From Chrysophaeum taylorii (Eukaryota; Sar; Pelagophyceae; Pelagomonadales; Pelagomonadaceae): a DNA stretch of 64,000 nt. Each line of letters begins with the position of its first letter. The first letter of the stretch is position 1. The translations under genes were made by a program, and so were the position numbers. The DNA lies in assembly GCA_029834535.1 (NCBI GenBank), contig JAQMWT010000084.1, positions 72,001 through 136,000 on the forward strand. Reading direction: 5' to 3'. This document shows, piece by piece, positions 38,660-48,267 of this stretch. The notes below the pieces were generated by a model. It was not told where the DNA came from. It worked only from the letters and a program-made list of their open reading frames with translations, and made no database searches.

Positions 38660-39730
38660 AAACCGACAAAAGTTTAATCCGAATGAGAAGGTTTTAAACT
38701 GGTTTAAAACTGTCCAATACTCAGGGCGGTTTTCGGTTTTGGTTTTGGACCGCCACCACGTCGTGCCACGTAGGCTTATTACCCCACTCTCTCTCAGCTC
38801 GTGAGAGAGCTCCTGCTTGAGTCGTCGTCGTCGTCGTCGTCGTCGTCAAAGGATGGGGTAGCGGCTGAGGGGGGATCAATGATGACGGGCTCATCGTCGT
38901 GGTCATCACCAGGGGGAGTGTCGTTGGTGGTGTCTTCTTGTTCATACTCGCTGATGATGCACTGAAGGAGGATATCGCCGATCTCTTCTGTGCACTTATT
39001 CAGGAGGCGCAGGTTGTTGATGTATGTGAAAAGGAGCATGTGAAGGGTGCGGGTGTGGAGGCAGTTGGTGTGGACGACCTTGTGGGCCTTGCAGGCACGT
39101 TCGACGTCGGTTGACTGGACAGCAAGCCTGTCGAGGCGAGAGGCGATGGGGGCAAGCTTGGGGAATTGCGCCGCGCCGGTCACGACCCAGTCGGAGGCGG
39201 TGGAGTGCATCCTCGTCTGCTTCCAGATCTCGACCTCGACGATCGTGATAGTCTTTTGGTTAAACTTGGCGATGATGTCGGCTGTTGGACTTGGTTGCGG
39301 CGGATGAGGTCGCCCCAGGGGCCTTGGCGTAGGATGAGGTCGTCGCGCTCCTGGAGGGCGGCGTCCTGGTCGGCGGGACCCGGGTAGAACTATTTGATGC
39401 CCGCGAGGAGGAGGCACATCTCCTGCCAGTCTGGCGGGAGACTCTCCATTGTCGGCGTAGTGACGGGGTCGAGAAACCAGGGCAAGATGTGCGCCATATG
39501 GTCCTCGAGGCCGACCCGCCGTGCGCCGGAGCCGTTCCAGCCGCAGAGGACGGTTGCCTCGGCCGCCTCCCGCGTCGCCTCGTCGAAGCAGCGGCAAGTC
39601 GTGGCCTTAGCTGTAAATACACCATTTTTAGAGTTTTGGCAAAGTTGAAACCGGAATAAAACCTGTCCAAAACCGAGTTTAATCGGGCGCGGTGTTTATT
39701 TAGGCTCGGTCTAAAAGGAAGACTCAAACA
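38660..39730 (-). mobile_element. Decayed hAT-type DNA transposon (transposase C-terminus)
   Basis: On the minus strand, frame 38794-39597 contains a hAT C-terminal dimerisation domain: ASDWVVTGAAQFPKLAPIAS, STDVERACKAHKVVH and MLLFTYINNLRLLNK. These match the DUF659/hAT pattern (W..., P.L...A..L, S..ER, H, L...N.RL). A neighbouring frame upstream has DHMAHILPWFLDP, like the aA..LdP segment that precedes it in hAT transposases. An acidic tail encoded by a (GTC)n run ends the ORF. GGTTTAAAAC-rich DNA near 38650-38760 and 39640-39690 may be decayed ends, but I could not pair terminal inverted repeats or an 8-bp duplication. Confidence 0.55.
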
Positions 39731-39940
39731 CTAGTGGCCGATATTCAAATCCGGCGGCGTTATCCAATAATGTGGCGAAAAATGTGAAAATAATCCGTAT
39801 TATAAGTTGGATAAAAATTGAAATTCAAGAGACATTCATTCATCCAGCCACAGATTATTGTGGCAACGAATGCGAGCAAGTTGATAGTCCCCCCATCGAC
39901 ACCACGCGTTAACTCGCAGCAAAGAGTGACGAATCACAAA

Positions 39941-41857
39941 ATGCGTCTACTCCCTAAGAGCCACGCGACGCGAGAGCAAGCCGAGGAAGATAAGTTCAAG
40001 AGGATTCACGATGCCCAGATTGGTCTTGATGCGGTGATCACGACGCCGTTCGGCAAGCGATGCTTGCTTTATGCCGATTTCACGGCGAGTGGCCGCAGCG
40101 TCACCTTTATCGAAGACTACGTCGCCAAGCAAGTCCTGCCGATGTACGCCAACACGCACACCGAAGCCTCGGCGACCGGCAAGGCGACGTCCGCGCAGCG
40201 CGAGGGCGCGCGGCAGATGATTCACGAGGCGCTTCGCGCAGACCCCGCCAAGTACGTGGTGCTGTTCGTGGGCTCTGGCGTGACGGGTTGCCTCGCCAAG
40301 CTCGCCGACGCTCTGCTGGGCCGCTCGGAGGCTGCCGACGACAAGACGGTCGTGTTCGGTGGGCCGTTCGAACACCACTCGAACGAGATCTTGTGGCGCG
40401 AGCGGGGCGTCGGCTACGCGACTATCGACGAGGGAAGCGACGGGCTCGCCAACCTCGAGATACTCAAGGAGAAGATGGAGACGTATCAGGACCATCGTCT
40501 CATCGGCTCGTTCTCGGCCGGCTCTAACGTGACGGGCATCGCTCCTTCGGCAAAGTACAAGAAGGACCTCAACAAGTTGCTGAACGAACGCGGAGCGCTG
40601 GCGATTTGGGATTACGCCGGAGCCGGACCTTACGTTGACATCGACCTCTCGGGGCCGAACGCGCCCGACGCCGTCGTCATCAGTACGCACAAGTTCATCG
40701 GAGGACCTGGTGCGTCGGGCGTGCTGGTCGCCGACCGCGAGAAAATATTCGGCGCGGTTCGCGTGCCAACAATCCCGGGCGGCGGGACGGTCGTGCGCGT
40801 TTCCGAGAAAGAAGTAGACTACGTGGGCGAGCTCGAGGAGCGCGAGGCGGCTGGCACGCCGGGGATCATACAAGACATTCGCGCGGGCCTTGCCTTTCAA
40901 CTCAAATCGTTTATCACGCCCGAAGGAATCCGCGCGAAAGAGCGAGAACACCTCCTGAAGGCGTTGCCTCAGCTCTCGCAGCATCCAAAGATATGGCTTA
41001 TCGGCGCCGATCGCCGCAGCTACTGGGACTTTAACCATCGCCTCGGTATCGTCAGCTTCTTGATCCGGCACGGCGACGCATTCTTGCATCCCGCCTTCGT
41101 AACCACCGTACTCAACGACGTTTACGGCATCCAGTCTCGGCCGGGTTGCTCGTGCGCGGGACCTTACGGACACCGACTCTTCGAGATCAACGAGAACACG
41201 AGCAGAAAGATGATGGACCAAGCCGAGGACTCGTTTGGCTTCGTCAAGCCAGGATGGACCAGAGTTAACTTTGGGGCCTTCATGACGGCGGCGGAGGTCG
41301 ACTTCGTGATCGCGGCCATCGCGCAGGTGGCAGACCACGGCCACAAGCTGCTCACCCAGTATGCCGTCGACGCCGCCACGGCCGATTGGCTCCCTCGTCG
41401 CACGTGCACGGGTAATAATTCGAACCCCTTCGGTATGGACCTCGACCTCGAGCTCCGGGGTGGTTCCAAGCCCCCCCCGAAACCGCGCAAGGTGGCGAAC
41501 GCCAAGAAGAGAGAACAGCGTTTCGCGCAGTACCTCGCCGAGGCGACAGCGATTTACGCCGAGGCGGGTGCCGACGTCGAGTGTCACCAGGCCGCGCAAT
41601 GGCCGGGCGGCGACTTCGTCGATCCGGAAACCAAGATGCCGGGTACCTTCGCCCGACTAACGAGCGAAGACCTCGACGACCAAGCCAAGTGGCTTCACCG
41701 GGCTTTCGTCTTGCCGTCCGACGTCGCCGAAGAGCATCTCACTACCGCGAAGACTACCTCCAAGAAACTGGCTCGCCCGTGGCGTCGTCGGAAGTCGAGC
41801 GATTTGCCCACCCCCGCAAAACAAAAAGAACCCGTCGATCTCAGGACCTTCATCTGA
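39941..41857 (+). CDS. Class-V aminotransferase/cysteine desulfurase-like PLP enzyme
   Basis: A 638-residue fold-type I PLP protein. The catalytic Lys lies in DAVVISTHKFIGGPGASGVL (S-T-H-K, as in cysteine desulfurases). The cofactor-stacking and Asp region is LAIWDYAGAGPYVDIDL. A Cys-rich loop GIQSRPGCSCAGPYGHRL resembles the desulfurase active-site loop but is differently placed. The N-terminal domain includes YADFTASGRSVTFIEDYVAK and NTHTEASATGKATSAQREGA. A basic 130-residue C-terminal extension is unusual for NifS-type enzymes. The reaction could be sulfur mobilisation or amine transfer; I cannot choose. No clear organelle signal. ATG at 39941 is the first in frame after an upstream stretch without Met. 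Confidence 0.8.
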   Translation: MRLLPKSHATREQAEEDKFKRIHDAQIGLDAVITTPFGKRCLLYADFTASGRSVTFIEDYVAKQVLPMYANTHTEASATGKATSAQREGARQMIHEALRADPAKYVVLFVGSGVTGCLAKLADALLGRSEAADDKTVVFGGPFEHHSNEILWRERGVGYATIDEGSDGLANLEILKEKMETYQDHRLIGSFSAGSNVTGIAPSAKYKKDLNKLLNERGALAIWDYAGAGPYVDIDLSGPNAPDAVVISTHKFIGGPGASGVLVADREKIFGAVRVPTIPGGGTVVRVSEKEVDYVGELEEREAAGTPGIIQDIRAGLAFQLKSFITPEGIRAKEREHLLKALPQLSQHPKIWLIGADRRSYWDFNHRLGIVSFLIRHGDAFLHPAFVTTVLNDVYGIQSRPGCSCAGPYGHRLFEINENTSRKMMDQAEDSFGFVKPGWTRVNFGAFMTAAEVDFVIAAIAQVADHGHKLLTQYAVDAATADWLPRRTCTGNNSNPFGMDLDLELRGGSKPPPKPRKVANAKKREQRFAQYLAEATAIYAEAGADVECHQAAQWPGGDFVDPETKMPGTFARLTSEDLDDQAKWLHRAFVLPSDVAEEHLTTAKTTSKKLARPWRRRKSSDLPTPAKQKEPVDLRTFI

Positions 41858-41996
41858 CAAAATTCTGATGAGACACACACACACATAATATTGCCGCCGA
41901 GATAAAATTGCGCGACAACGAACCCGGCAGTCCGCTGCACATAACAAAACGCGCCGGTCGACTCCACAATGCGCATACTGCGCCTATCTACACCAT

Positions 41997-42036
41997 GAAC
42001 GAACGAACGAACGAACGAACGAACGAACGAACGAAC
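41997..42036. repeat. (GAAC)n microsatellite
   Basis: Ten tandem GAAC units in the 3' region between convergent genes. The same motif occurs at 13907-13935. Confidence 0.9.
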
Positions 42037-42073
42037 AAATGCCGCTCAAAAAAAAAAAAAAATCGTGTCGTTT

Positions 42074-42919
42074 TTAATTGCCGTGGAGGAGTGTCTGGGA
42101 GGAACAGTTCGGGGCGAAGCGCGAAAGGAACCCTTCGAAGACCTCTTTGGCCGTATTGTAGACGAGCTCGTCGTCAGCATCCACAAAGCCATCGAGCAGT
42201 TTGGTGTCGTACGGGACGAGTTTGTTCGTTCGGCCGCGGCCCATCTCATTCGCTCGGCTCGAGTGTCCTATCTTGAACTGGTCAGGCTGAGGCTTTCCCC
42301 CAAAGACTTTATGAAAAAGACAAATCGAGGTGTTCCAGTGTTCCACAAGACCCACAAACGCCAGCCTTCGAACGTTGGACGCGGCTCCGAGGGCTGAAAA
42401 ATTGTCGCGGACGCGCCGCGCTCGCGCGCACTTGCCATTCTGGAGCATCCGAGTCATGCAGCCAGCTATTCCGGGGTGCCTCGCGAAGGCGGCTTGATTC
42501 AAATGGCGCCAGGTCGCCTCCTTGTCCTCGTCCTGGAAGCCGTCCGCGTGCTTGCGGTCGCGAAAAGCCGAGATAATGCGCTGCGACGGGTCCCGGAACA
42601 TTGCGACGGTGCGGTCGAGCATCCGCTCGTCCACCGGCGGATGTCCGGGCATCGTCCCATCGACTTGGCGGTCGCAGTACGACTCGAGGAGCTGCGGGTC
42701 CCTCCGACTTTCGCGGTGCAGCTTGACATAGCTCCGTCCGTTGAAGGCCCCGAGATTCGGGCAGGCCCACCTGTAGATAGTTTCCTGGAAGGTTAGCCCG
42801 GCCTTGGGGAAGTGAAGCCACCGTAGCCGTCGCGACGTGCGCTCCTTGTCGAAGGTCCCGAAACACCGGTCGCACACCTCGGCGCAGTGCCCCACCGTTG
42901 CCCACCACAGGGTCATCAT
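42074..42919 (-). CDS. Sulfotransferase-family protein
   Basis: A 281-residue PAPS-dependent sulfotransferase-like protein. The 5'-phosphosulfate loop is LRWLHFPKAGLTFQETIYRW (PKxGxxF), and the 3'-phosphate motif is RTVAMFRDPSQRIISAF (RDPxxRxxS). The N-terminus MMTLWWATVGHCAEVCDRCF is hydrophobic and may be a signal peptide or anchor, fitting a Golgi enzyme acting on glycans. The substrate is unknown. In-frame codons continue upstream to 43114, but without an ATG except around 42950 (MHHTITITKN). I chose the MMT start, from which the predicted signal region begins directly. It converges on the aminotransferase-like gene with about 215 bp between the stops. Confidence 0.7.
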   Translation of the reverse strand: MMTLWWATVGHCAEVCDRCFGTFDKERTSRRLRWLHFPKAGLTFQETIYRWACPNLGAFNGRSYVKLHRESRRDPQLLESYCDRQVDGTMPGHPPVDERMLDRTVAMFRDPSQRIISAFRDRKHADGFQDEDKEATWRHLNQAAFARHPGIAGCMTRMLQNGKCARARRVRDNFSALGAASNVRRLAFVGLVEHWNTSICLFHKVFGGKPQPDQFKIGHSSRANEMGRGRTNKLVPYDTKLLDGFVDADDELVYNTAKEVFEGFLSRFAPNCSSQTLLHGN

Positions 42920-43825
42920 TAGGTTTTTTGTAATGGTTATAGTGTGGTGCATTAGGTCATGGAATGGTCGCCTGGACTGGTGACAGCGGCTGGCGGACTG
43001 GAGCACGCAGAGGTGTGGAGACGTGTGTGTGGTACTTGGAAAGGAGCCGGGGTCATCGCCAGGCAAAAGGGGCAAGCGAAGAGAGGAGGGGCCCTGCCCG
43101 CAGGACGTGCGCACCCTGCCGTCAGGCGACGAACGGTGACGTCCTGCTGGGCGCGGACGTCCTGGGTTCCAGGGCAGCCCAAGGCGGCGACATGGCTAAT
43201 GGCGTTGAGGGCACAGCGCGCCCAGCCAAAGGCGTTGGCGATCCCTAGATTCGGCGGCGAACTTGGGCTGGTTTGGCCTCGGTGTTCAAAGGTGGTACAG
43301 CCAAGTGTGTTTCCACCTGCGTCCGCGCTGCGATGCGCGCTACCCAGGTTTTGGCGAGTTTTGTGGCATACCGCACTGGCCTCACCGAAGGCACCACCAA
43401 AGACGAGGCCATCGACGGTGCCGTATTTGCGCACAACTCCTGCTCGACAGGGCCCGGGAGGCCTCCCGGGCGGGGGCGCAGCGCGCGTGCGAACAGCCGA
43501 GGCGACGACATCGTCAGCTGCCCCGGAAACCTCGGACAGGGCGGGGATACCAAATGCTTCGTGGAGGGAGGCGAGGAGGCAGCCGAGGACGTTGCCATGC
43601 CAGGTCGTCGGTCCGTGCGAGTCCGCGGTTTTGGGAACGTACGAGGAGGATCTTACCGCGAGCGTCGAGAACGGCGTCAGTGCGCGGGTAACCACGAGGT
43701 CCGGAGAAGGGTAGCCACAGAAAGTGTTTGGCGTACATCTCGGCCCAGCAGCAGCGGTCGGGTATTGGAAGGAGACGAGGTTGTCGAGAAGTGATCCCAC
43801 GAAGACGCCGCTGCCCGACGACGAG
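42920..43825. other. Unassigned 0.9-kb stretch
   Basis: Between the sulfotransferase start and the kinase stop. ORFs are open on both strands (for example 42952-43800 minus, 42959-43714 plus), but none shows a recognisable domain, and the composition lacks the TCG/GAC third-position bias of neighbouring genes. It may be promoter plus a fragment of an unknown repeat. Confidence 0.4.
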
Positions 43826-46800
43826 TCATCGTAAGGATAACGAATTGTCGGACATTCGAGCCAAGTCGACCGCCAGCGGTCGTTTCGTCGGGTCGCGCTG
43901 GAGTGCGGCCGCGACGACGTTTCGCGCGCGCTCGGGGATCGGAAGGTCGGGCGGCGGCAGGGGGTCGGCGCTCGTGACGAGCGTCACGAAGAAACGCGGC
44001 CAGTCGGTGGCCGCCATCGCCTCGAAGAGCTTGGTCCCGCAGAAGAGCTCGTAGAGGAGGCAGCCGAGGGCCCAGACGTCGGCCGGGGGCCCGACGGGCG
44101 CGGCGAGCTGGTGGCGCGCGCCGCGAATAACCTCGGGCGGCTGGATGCACTCGGTGCCGTGGGCGCGAAGGAGCGAGGCGCCCTGGGACATCGCGCCGTT
44201 GCCGAGGATCCGAGCCTCGCCGAAGTCGCCGACGCACACGGCGGCGTCGCACGCGTTTTCGAGCGGATCCGAGCGCAGGAGGACGTTGTCGCACGTGAGG
44301 TCGAGGTGAACGATGTTGGCTTGCGCGATGCGGGCGACGCACCGAGCGACGCGAGCAAAGACAGACATGTAACCTCGCGCGTCCGCGTCGGTGGGCGTCG
44401 CGGGTCGCCCGTGGCGCCACTCGGCGAGGGTGCCGCCGGCGCACCGCTCGAGGACGAGCACGTAGCAGTCTCGCCGGACGCCGTAGTCGACGAGCGCGGC
44501 GGTCGCGCTCGAAGGCGAGAGGCGCTCGAGCGCCGTGATCTCGCGGTAAAGGTCGTGGGCCACGCTTCGATCCTTGTCCGAGCGCTCGCGAGGGACAAGT
44601 TTGGCGGCTCGCCGGTCGTCGAGGGCGACGACGGTCCCGAAACGGCCTCGCCCCACGACCGTGGCCGCTTGGAGGCACGCCTCGAGGACCGCGGGGTCGG
44701 GCGCGGCGTCGTCGCACACCAAGCGCAGGAGACGCTTGGTGCCGGCGGCACGAAGTCGGGACCCCCACGCGTCAAGGCGGTGGAGGACGCGAGGCACGAC
44801 GCGCGCGGCTCGGCACCGTCGCTCGCGGTCGCCGTAGTTGAAGTGTCTGTGGAGCGAGTCGAGCACGTGAAACCCGAGCGTGCCGCCATTCCCGACGTCG
44901 AGCAGCTGCGCCGTCTCGTCCGACCGCGCCGACAGCAGCGCGGACCGCGCCGAGAGCGACCGCGCCGTGAGAGTTGGCCGCCCCCGAGACGAGTCTTCGA
45001 CGGGCGACCGCGCCGACCGTCGCGCTCGCCCGACTGGCGTGAACGGAAACGTCGCGCAGAAGCACGGCTCGAGCTCGCCACCCGCCGACGCCCGGCCGAC
45101 ACTCAAGCACAACAGAAGCGTTACGCACAGCTCGTGGATTTCGTCGTCGCCCAACGCGATCGTACTCGGCGCGTCGTCGTCGTCGTCGTCGTCCGCGTCC
45201 ATCGCGCGGGGCGAGCTCGCGATCGCGAGGCACGACAGCGACTCGCCCATGGCGGCCACGCCGCCGCCGCCGTCGCTGACCCGAGCCGTCGTCGCCCGGA
45301 CGTCGATGCGTCCAATACGCGGCCGTACTGACGATGACCGAGACTCGTTCGCGCTCGGGGCGTACGACGACGGGATCTCAACGCACCACGCTTCGCCCGA
45401 TGACTCCTCCTCGTAGTAACTCGTCGTCGTCGATACTCGCGGCGGCTCCAGCGGCTGTTTTGCTCTCTGGTCCAATGACCTCCTTCGCCGCACGTGATCC
45501 GGCGGCACTGTCTCGCGGCTGCCGCTTGAAAACTCAACGTCGAAGCTCCCGTCTACGTTGACGGCAGCGACGACCGCCGGAAACCATCGCCACTTGTCGT
45601 TGTTGGCCGACGTGTAGCCAAGGACATCGTCGCCGAGGTCGAAGTGATGGTGTTGTTGTTGTTGCTGCTTTCGGGGCCGCGACGGTGGCTTGAGCAGCTT
45701 TAAAAGAAATGGCACCGCTTCGCAATAGCGAAACGCGTCGACGACGTCCGCGGGGTCCGCGTGTGCGGCGAGAGCGAGCAGCGAGCGGAGGTGAAGCGTT
45801 GCCCTTTGTGCTCGACGCTCACACAGTGACGTTTCTTGTGCTGTTTCGAGCGCGTCGCGCAGCGCTTCGACGTGAAGTGGCACGAGCGTCGGTGCGAGGT
45901 GCGCAAAGTCAGAGGCGGTAGTCAGAAGCGCGAGGGTTGTCGGCCACAGTGCCTCTTCGACGAGATCGTTGTTGTCGTCTTCCCGCTCGGCGTCGAGAGA
46001 TGCCGCGAGAAAGACGATCGGCGCGCCTATACCTTTATGCCGGCCGCCGAGTGTGGCGCGTACCAATGCGCTCAAGAGTCGACCGGCGGCAGGCGTGCTG
46101 CGCAGCGCCGACCTCGTCAGCGAAAGCCACCCGTGTAAGGCGCGCAGGCTTTGCCGCTGCAAAGCAATGGCCGTCACTTTGTCGTCGACCTCGTCGATTT
46201 CCAAGCACCATTCAACGTATTGTCCGATCAGCTTCGCGATCTTGTCGTCGTCGTCGTCGTTTTTTTTGTGATGAACAATCGCGTCGACAACTGCCGCGGC
46301 CGTGCCTACCTCGACGCTCGTCGCCAAAGGCGCGTCGAAGAGCTGCAGCAGTAACGCTACTGCGCGCGCGTGAATCGCCACGCTCTCTCGCTCGATGACG
46401 ACGCACTCGGCGATATCACCGAGAAGTTCGGCCGCGATCTTGACGACGACGGTCTCTCGATAGCCGTCAGCCCGCGTCTGCTGCCGCTCTACGGCATCCG
46501 AGAAGGTGCGGACGTGAGCAGCCCGCTCGGCGGCGCGGCGCGGCGCCGTATCGTCGGAACGAGCGAGCTCACCGCACGCCCTCATAATCGCGTCGGAAAC
46601 GGCAGAGATGGGCGCATCGGGATGGAGCGCGAGCGCCGCGGCGTCGAGGAGCCGTTTGCACCATCGCGACGATTCCGCGCGCGCGCAAGCGACGCAGGCA
46701 AATCGAATCGCGAGCGGCGCGACGCTGTCGTTCAGACCAGCTTCGATCACCCGACATCCGAGTTCGATCTTCCGGCGAGCGCCCTCGTCGTCGTCGGTCC

Positions 46801-48142
46801 CGAGGTCGATAGTGTCGACCTTGCGGCGTTCGCTCGGCAGGACCGTGCCCAGGTGTTGCCAAGCGAGGTCGAGCCAGGCGGACGGAATCTCGCGAGGAGC
46901 CGCGCCGGGGCGACGGACGGCGACGCTCGTTCTCGACGTCCCGTGGCCTTCGATGAAACGTACGCTTGTCTCCAAGTTGGCGTCGTCATCGTCGTCTACG
47001 ACGACAACCGAACTTGGGTCGGGGGGCGCGTCCTGCTGTGGTGCCGAGGGAGCGACCGGCCTCGCCGACGACGGCGGCGCTCGTTCGGTGGGTCCGTCCG
47101 CTGCGACGTCGTCCGATCTGCTGAGCGCCCGCACCACCGCGCGCTGTCCCGAGTTCCGACGACCGACAATGTCATGACGCGGTGGACTTGCCACGAGACG
47201 ATGCTTGCACGACGCGCCGCGAGGGCCGACGGTGTGAATCCGGCGTCTCGGCGTTATCGAGAGCCCGGCGAGCCGGAGACTCGGCAGCAATTGATGATGG
47301 TGGGTGGCCTTTGAATCATCTTCGCAAGAAGAAGAAATCCCAGGTGGTGGCGTAACGTCGCTGGTGGTCGGCCTTTCGGGGGGGAGCTTTGCCTTGGATC
47401 CATGTTTTGAAATGCAGTCAACGATAGCGCGAGCGGCTTTCGCGTCGAACGCGGCTCTCGCTCGAGGAAACTTGGCAAGAAGTTCGCTTGCTATTTCCAG
47501 CAGCAATACCCCGTCGCCGTCGTCGTGCTCAAGCTTTGCCGCAAATGCCGCAGGAAACTGTTCCTGCATTGTCGTCGAATCGGACATCATGCGCTTGATC
47601 TCGTTCCGGTTCCCCAAATTCTTAAAGAACTCGTCGCGTTCGTCGGGCGCGGGTATCACGGCAGTCTTTTTTGGCCGTGAAAGCGCTCCCGCAAGCCGCG
47701 ATAGAAGAGTCGGTCGCTTCGCATTCTTCTGCGTGTACAAAATCTGGCTGCAATCATCAGTTCTCTCGTCGGCCATCTCCTCCGTCAGCGTCTCGAAGGA
47801 CCGCGGACTCAGCTCGCACGCGTAGTGGTCGTCGGCGACTCCCTCGACAACCGCGCACAACCCTAGTCTCTTCAATTGGACACGGGGTTCTTGCCCATGG
47901 CGGCGCCGGATGCAAACGACCACGTCGCCGCGTCTCTTGATGATGTCCTTGTTGTGGTCGTCATCGCGAAGGACAATCGTGACCATTGTCTTATCTTCTT
48001 GTGTGTCGAATCGACCTATGGCTGCCTCGGAGAGAACGACGTGCGCGCTCACACGTTGCGCTTCGTAAATCTTATTTTTTCTGCGGAAATGGATCCCGTC
48101 GCGGAAGCGCCGGTGGCGCGACACGATGGATGCGTTCGCCAT
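43826..48142 (-). CDS. Very large protein kinase with Tudor-like segment
   Basis: A roughly 1,438-residue protein. The C-terminal ~285 residues are a protein kinase: glycine loop VVGRGRFGTVVAL, Lys in RRAAKLVPRE, catalytic loop IVHLDLTCDNVLL, metal-binding VCVGDFGEARIL, PPEV, and ADVWALGCLLYELFCG. The loop has HLD-L-T-C instead of HRD-x-K, so the usual catalytic-loop Lys is absent although the Asp is kept. Around the middle, NDKWRWFPAVVAAVNVDGSF followed by DVEFSSGSRETVPPDHV resembles a Tudor/Agenet-type fold. The remaining 900 residues are Ala/Leu/Arg helices that may be armadillo-like. The N-terminal 130 residues form a compact unknown domain. Start chosen at MANASIV; an upstream ATG at 48193 is in frame. 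It is likely cytosolic. Confidence 0.75.
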   Translation of the reverse strand: MANASIVSRHRRFRDGIHFRRKNKIYEAQRVSAHVVLSEAAIGRFDTQEDKTMVTIVLRDDDHNKDIIKRRGDVVVCIRRRHGQEPRVQLKRLGLCAVVEGVADDHYACELSPRSFETLTEEMADERTDDCSQILYTQKNAKRPTLLSRLAGALSRPKKTAVIPAPDERDEFFKNLGNRNEIKRMMSDSTTMQEQFPAAFAAKLEHDDGDGVLLLEIASELLAKFPRARAAFDAKAARAIVDCISKHGSKAKLPPERPTTSDVTPPPGISSSCEDDSKATHHHQLLPSLRLAGLSITPRRRIHTVGPRGASCKHRLVASPPRHDIVGRRNSGQRAVVRALSRSDDVAADGPTERAPPSSARPVAPSAPQQDAPPDPSSVVVVDDDDDANLETSVRFIEGHGTSRTSVAVRRPGAAPREIPSAWLDLAWQHLGTVLPSERRKVDTIDLGTDDDEGARRKIELGCRVIEAGLNDSVAPLAIRFACVACARAESSRWCKRLLDAAALALHPDAPISAVSDAIMRACGELARSDDTAPRRAAERAAHVRTFSDAVERQQTRADGYRETVVVKIAAELLGDIAECVVIERESVAIHARAVALLLQLFDAPLATSVEVGTAAAVVDAIVHHKKNDDDDDKIAKLIGQYVEWCLEIDEVDDKVTAIALQRQSLRALHGWLSLTRSALRSTPAAGRLLSALVRATLGGRHKGIGAPIVFLAASLDAEREDDNNDLVEEALWPTTLALLTTASDFAHLAPTLVPLHVEALRDALETAQETSLCERRAQRATLHLRSLLALAAHADPADVVDAFRYCEAVPFLLKLLKPPSRPRKQQQQQHHHFDLGDDVLGYTSANNDKWRWFPAVVAAVNVDGSFDVEFSSGSRETVPPDHVRRRRSLDQRAKQPLEPPRVSTTTSYYEEESSGEAWCVEIPSSYAPSANESRSSSVRPRIGRIDVRATTARVSDGGGGVAAMGESLSCLAIASSPRAMDADDDDDDDAPSTIALGDDEIHELCVTLLLCLSVGRASAGGELEPCFCATFPFTPVGRARRSARSPVEDSSRGRPTLTARSLSARSALLSARSDETAQLLDVGNGGTLGFHVLDSLHRHFNYGDRERRCRAARVVPRVLHRLDAWGSRLRAAGTKRLLRLVCDDAAPDPAVLEACLQAATVVGRGRFGTVVALDDRRAAKLVPRERSDKDRSVAHDLYREITALERLSPSSATAALVDYGVRRDCYVLVLERCAGGTLAEWRHGRPATPTDADARGYMSVFARVARCVARIAQANIVHLDLTCDNVLLRSDPLENACDAAVCVGDFGEARILGNGAMSQGASLLRAHGTECIQPPEVIRGARHQLAAPVGPPADVWALGCLLYELFCGTKLFEAMAATDWPRFFVTLVTSADPLPPPDLPIPERARNVVAAALQRDPTKRPLAVDLARMSDNSLSLR

Positions 48143-48267
48143 GATGATGATGGATGAATAATTTGTGTCTTCGGGGGGTACACGGAGATACATACGGTTC
48201 CTAATTTCCTTACCCTAGAAGACATTTGGAATACCTCTATAGTCCTCGACTCCTTAATAACCCTTAC

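Noticed and set aside
39947-41599. 550-codon ORF on the minus strand
   Set aside because: Antisense shadow of the aminotransferase-like gene.
42952-43800. 282-codon minus-strand ORF as a gene
   Set aside because: No recognisable domain, opposite-strand ORFs equally open, and composition unlike the neighbouring genes; left as unassigned.
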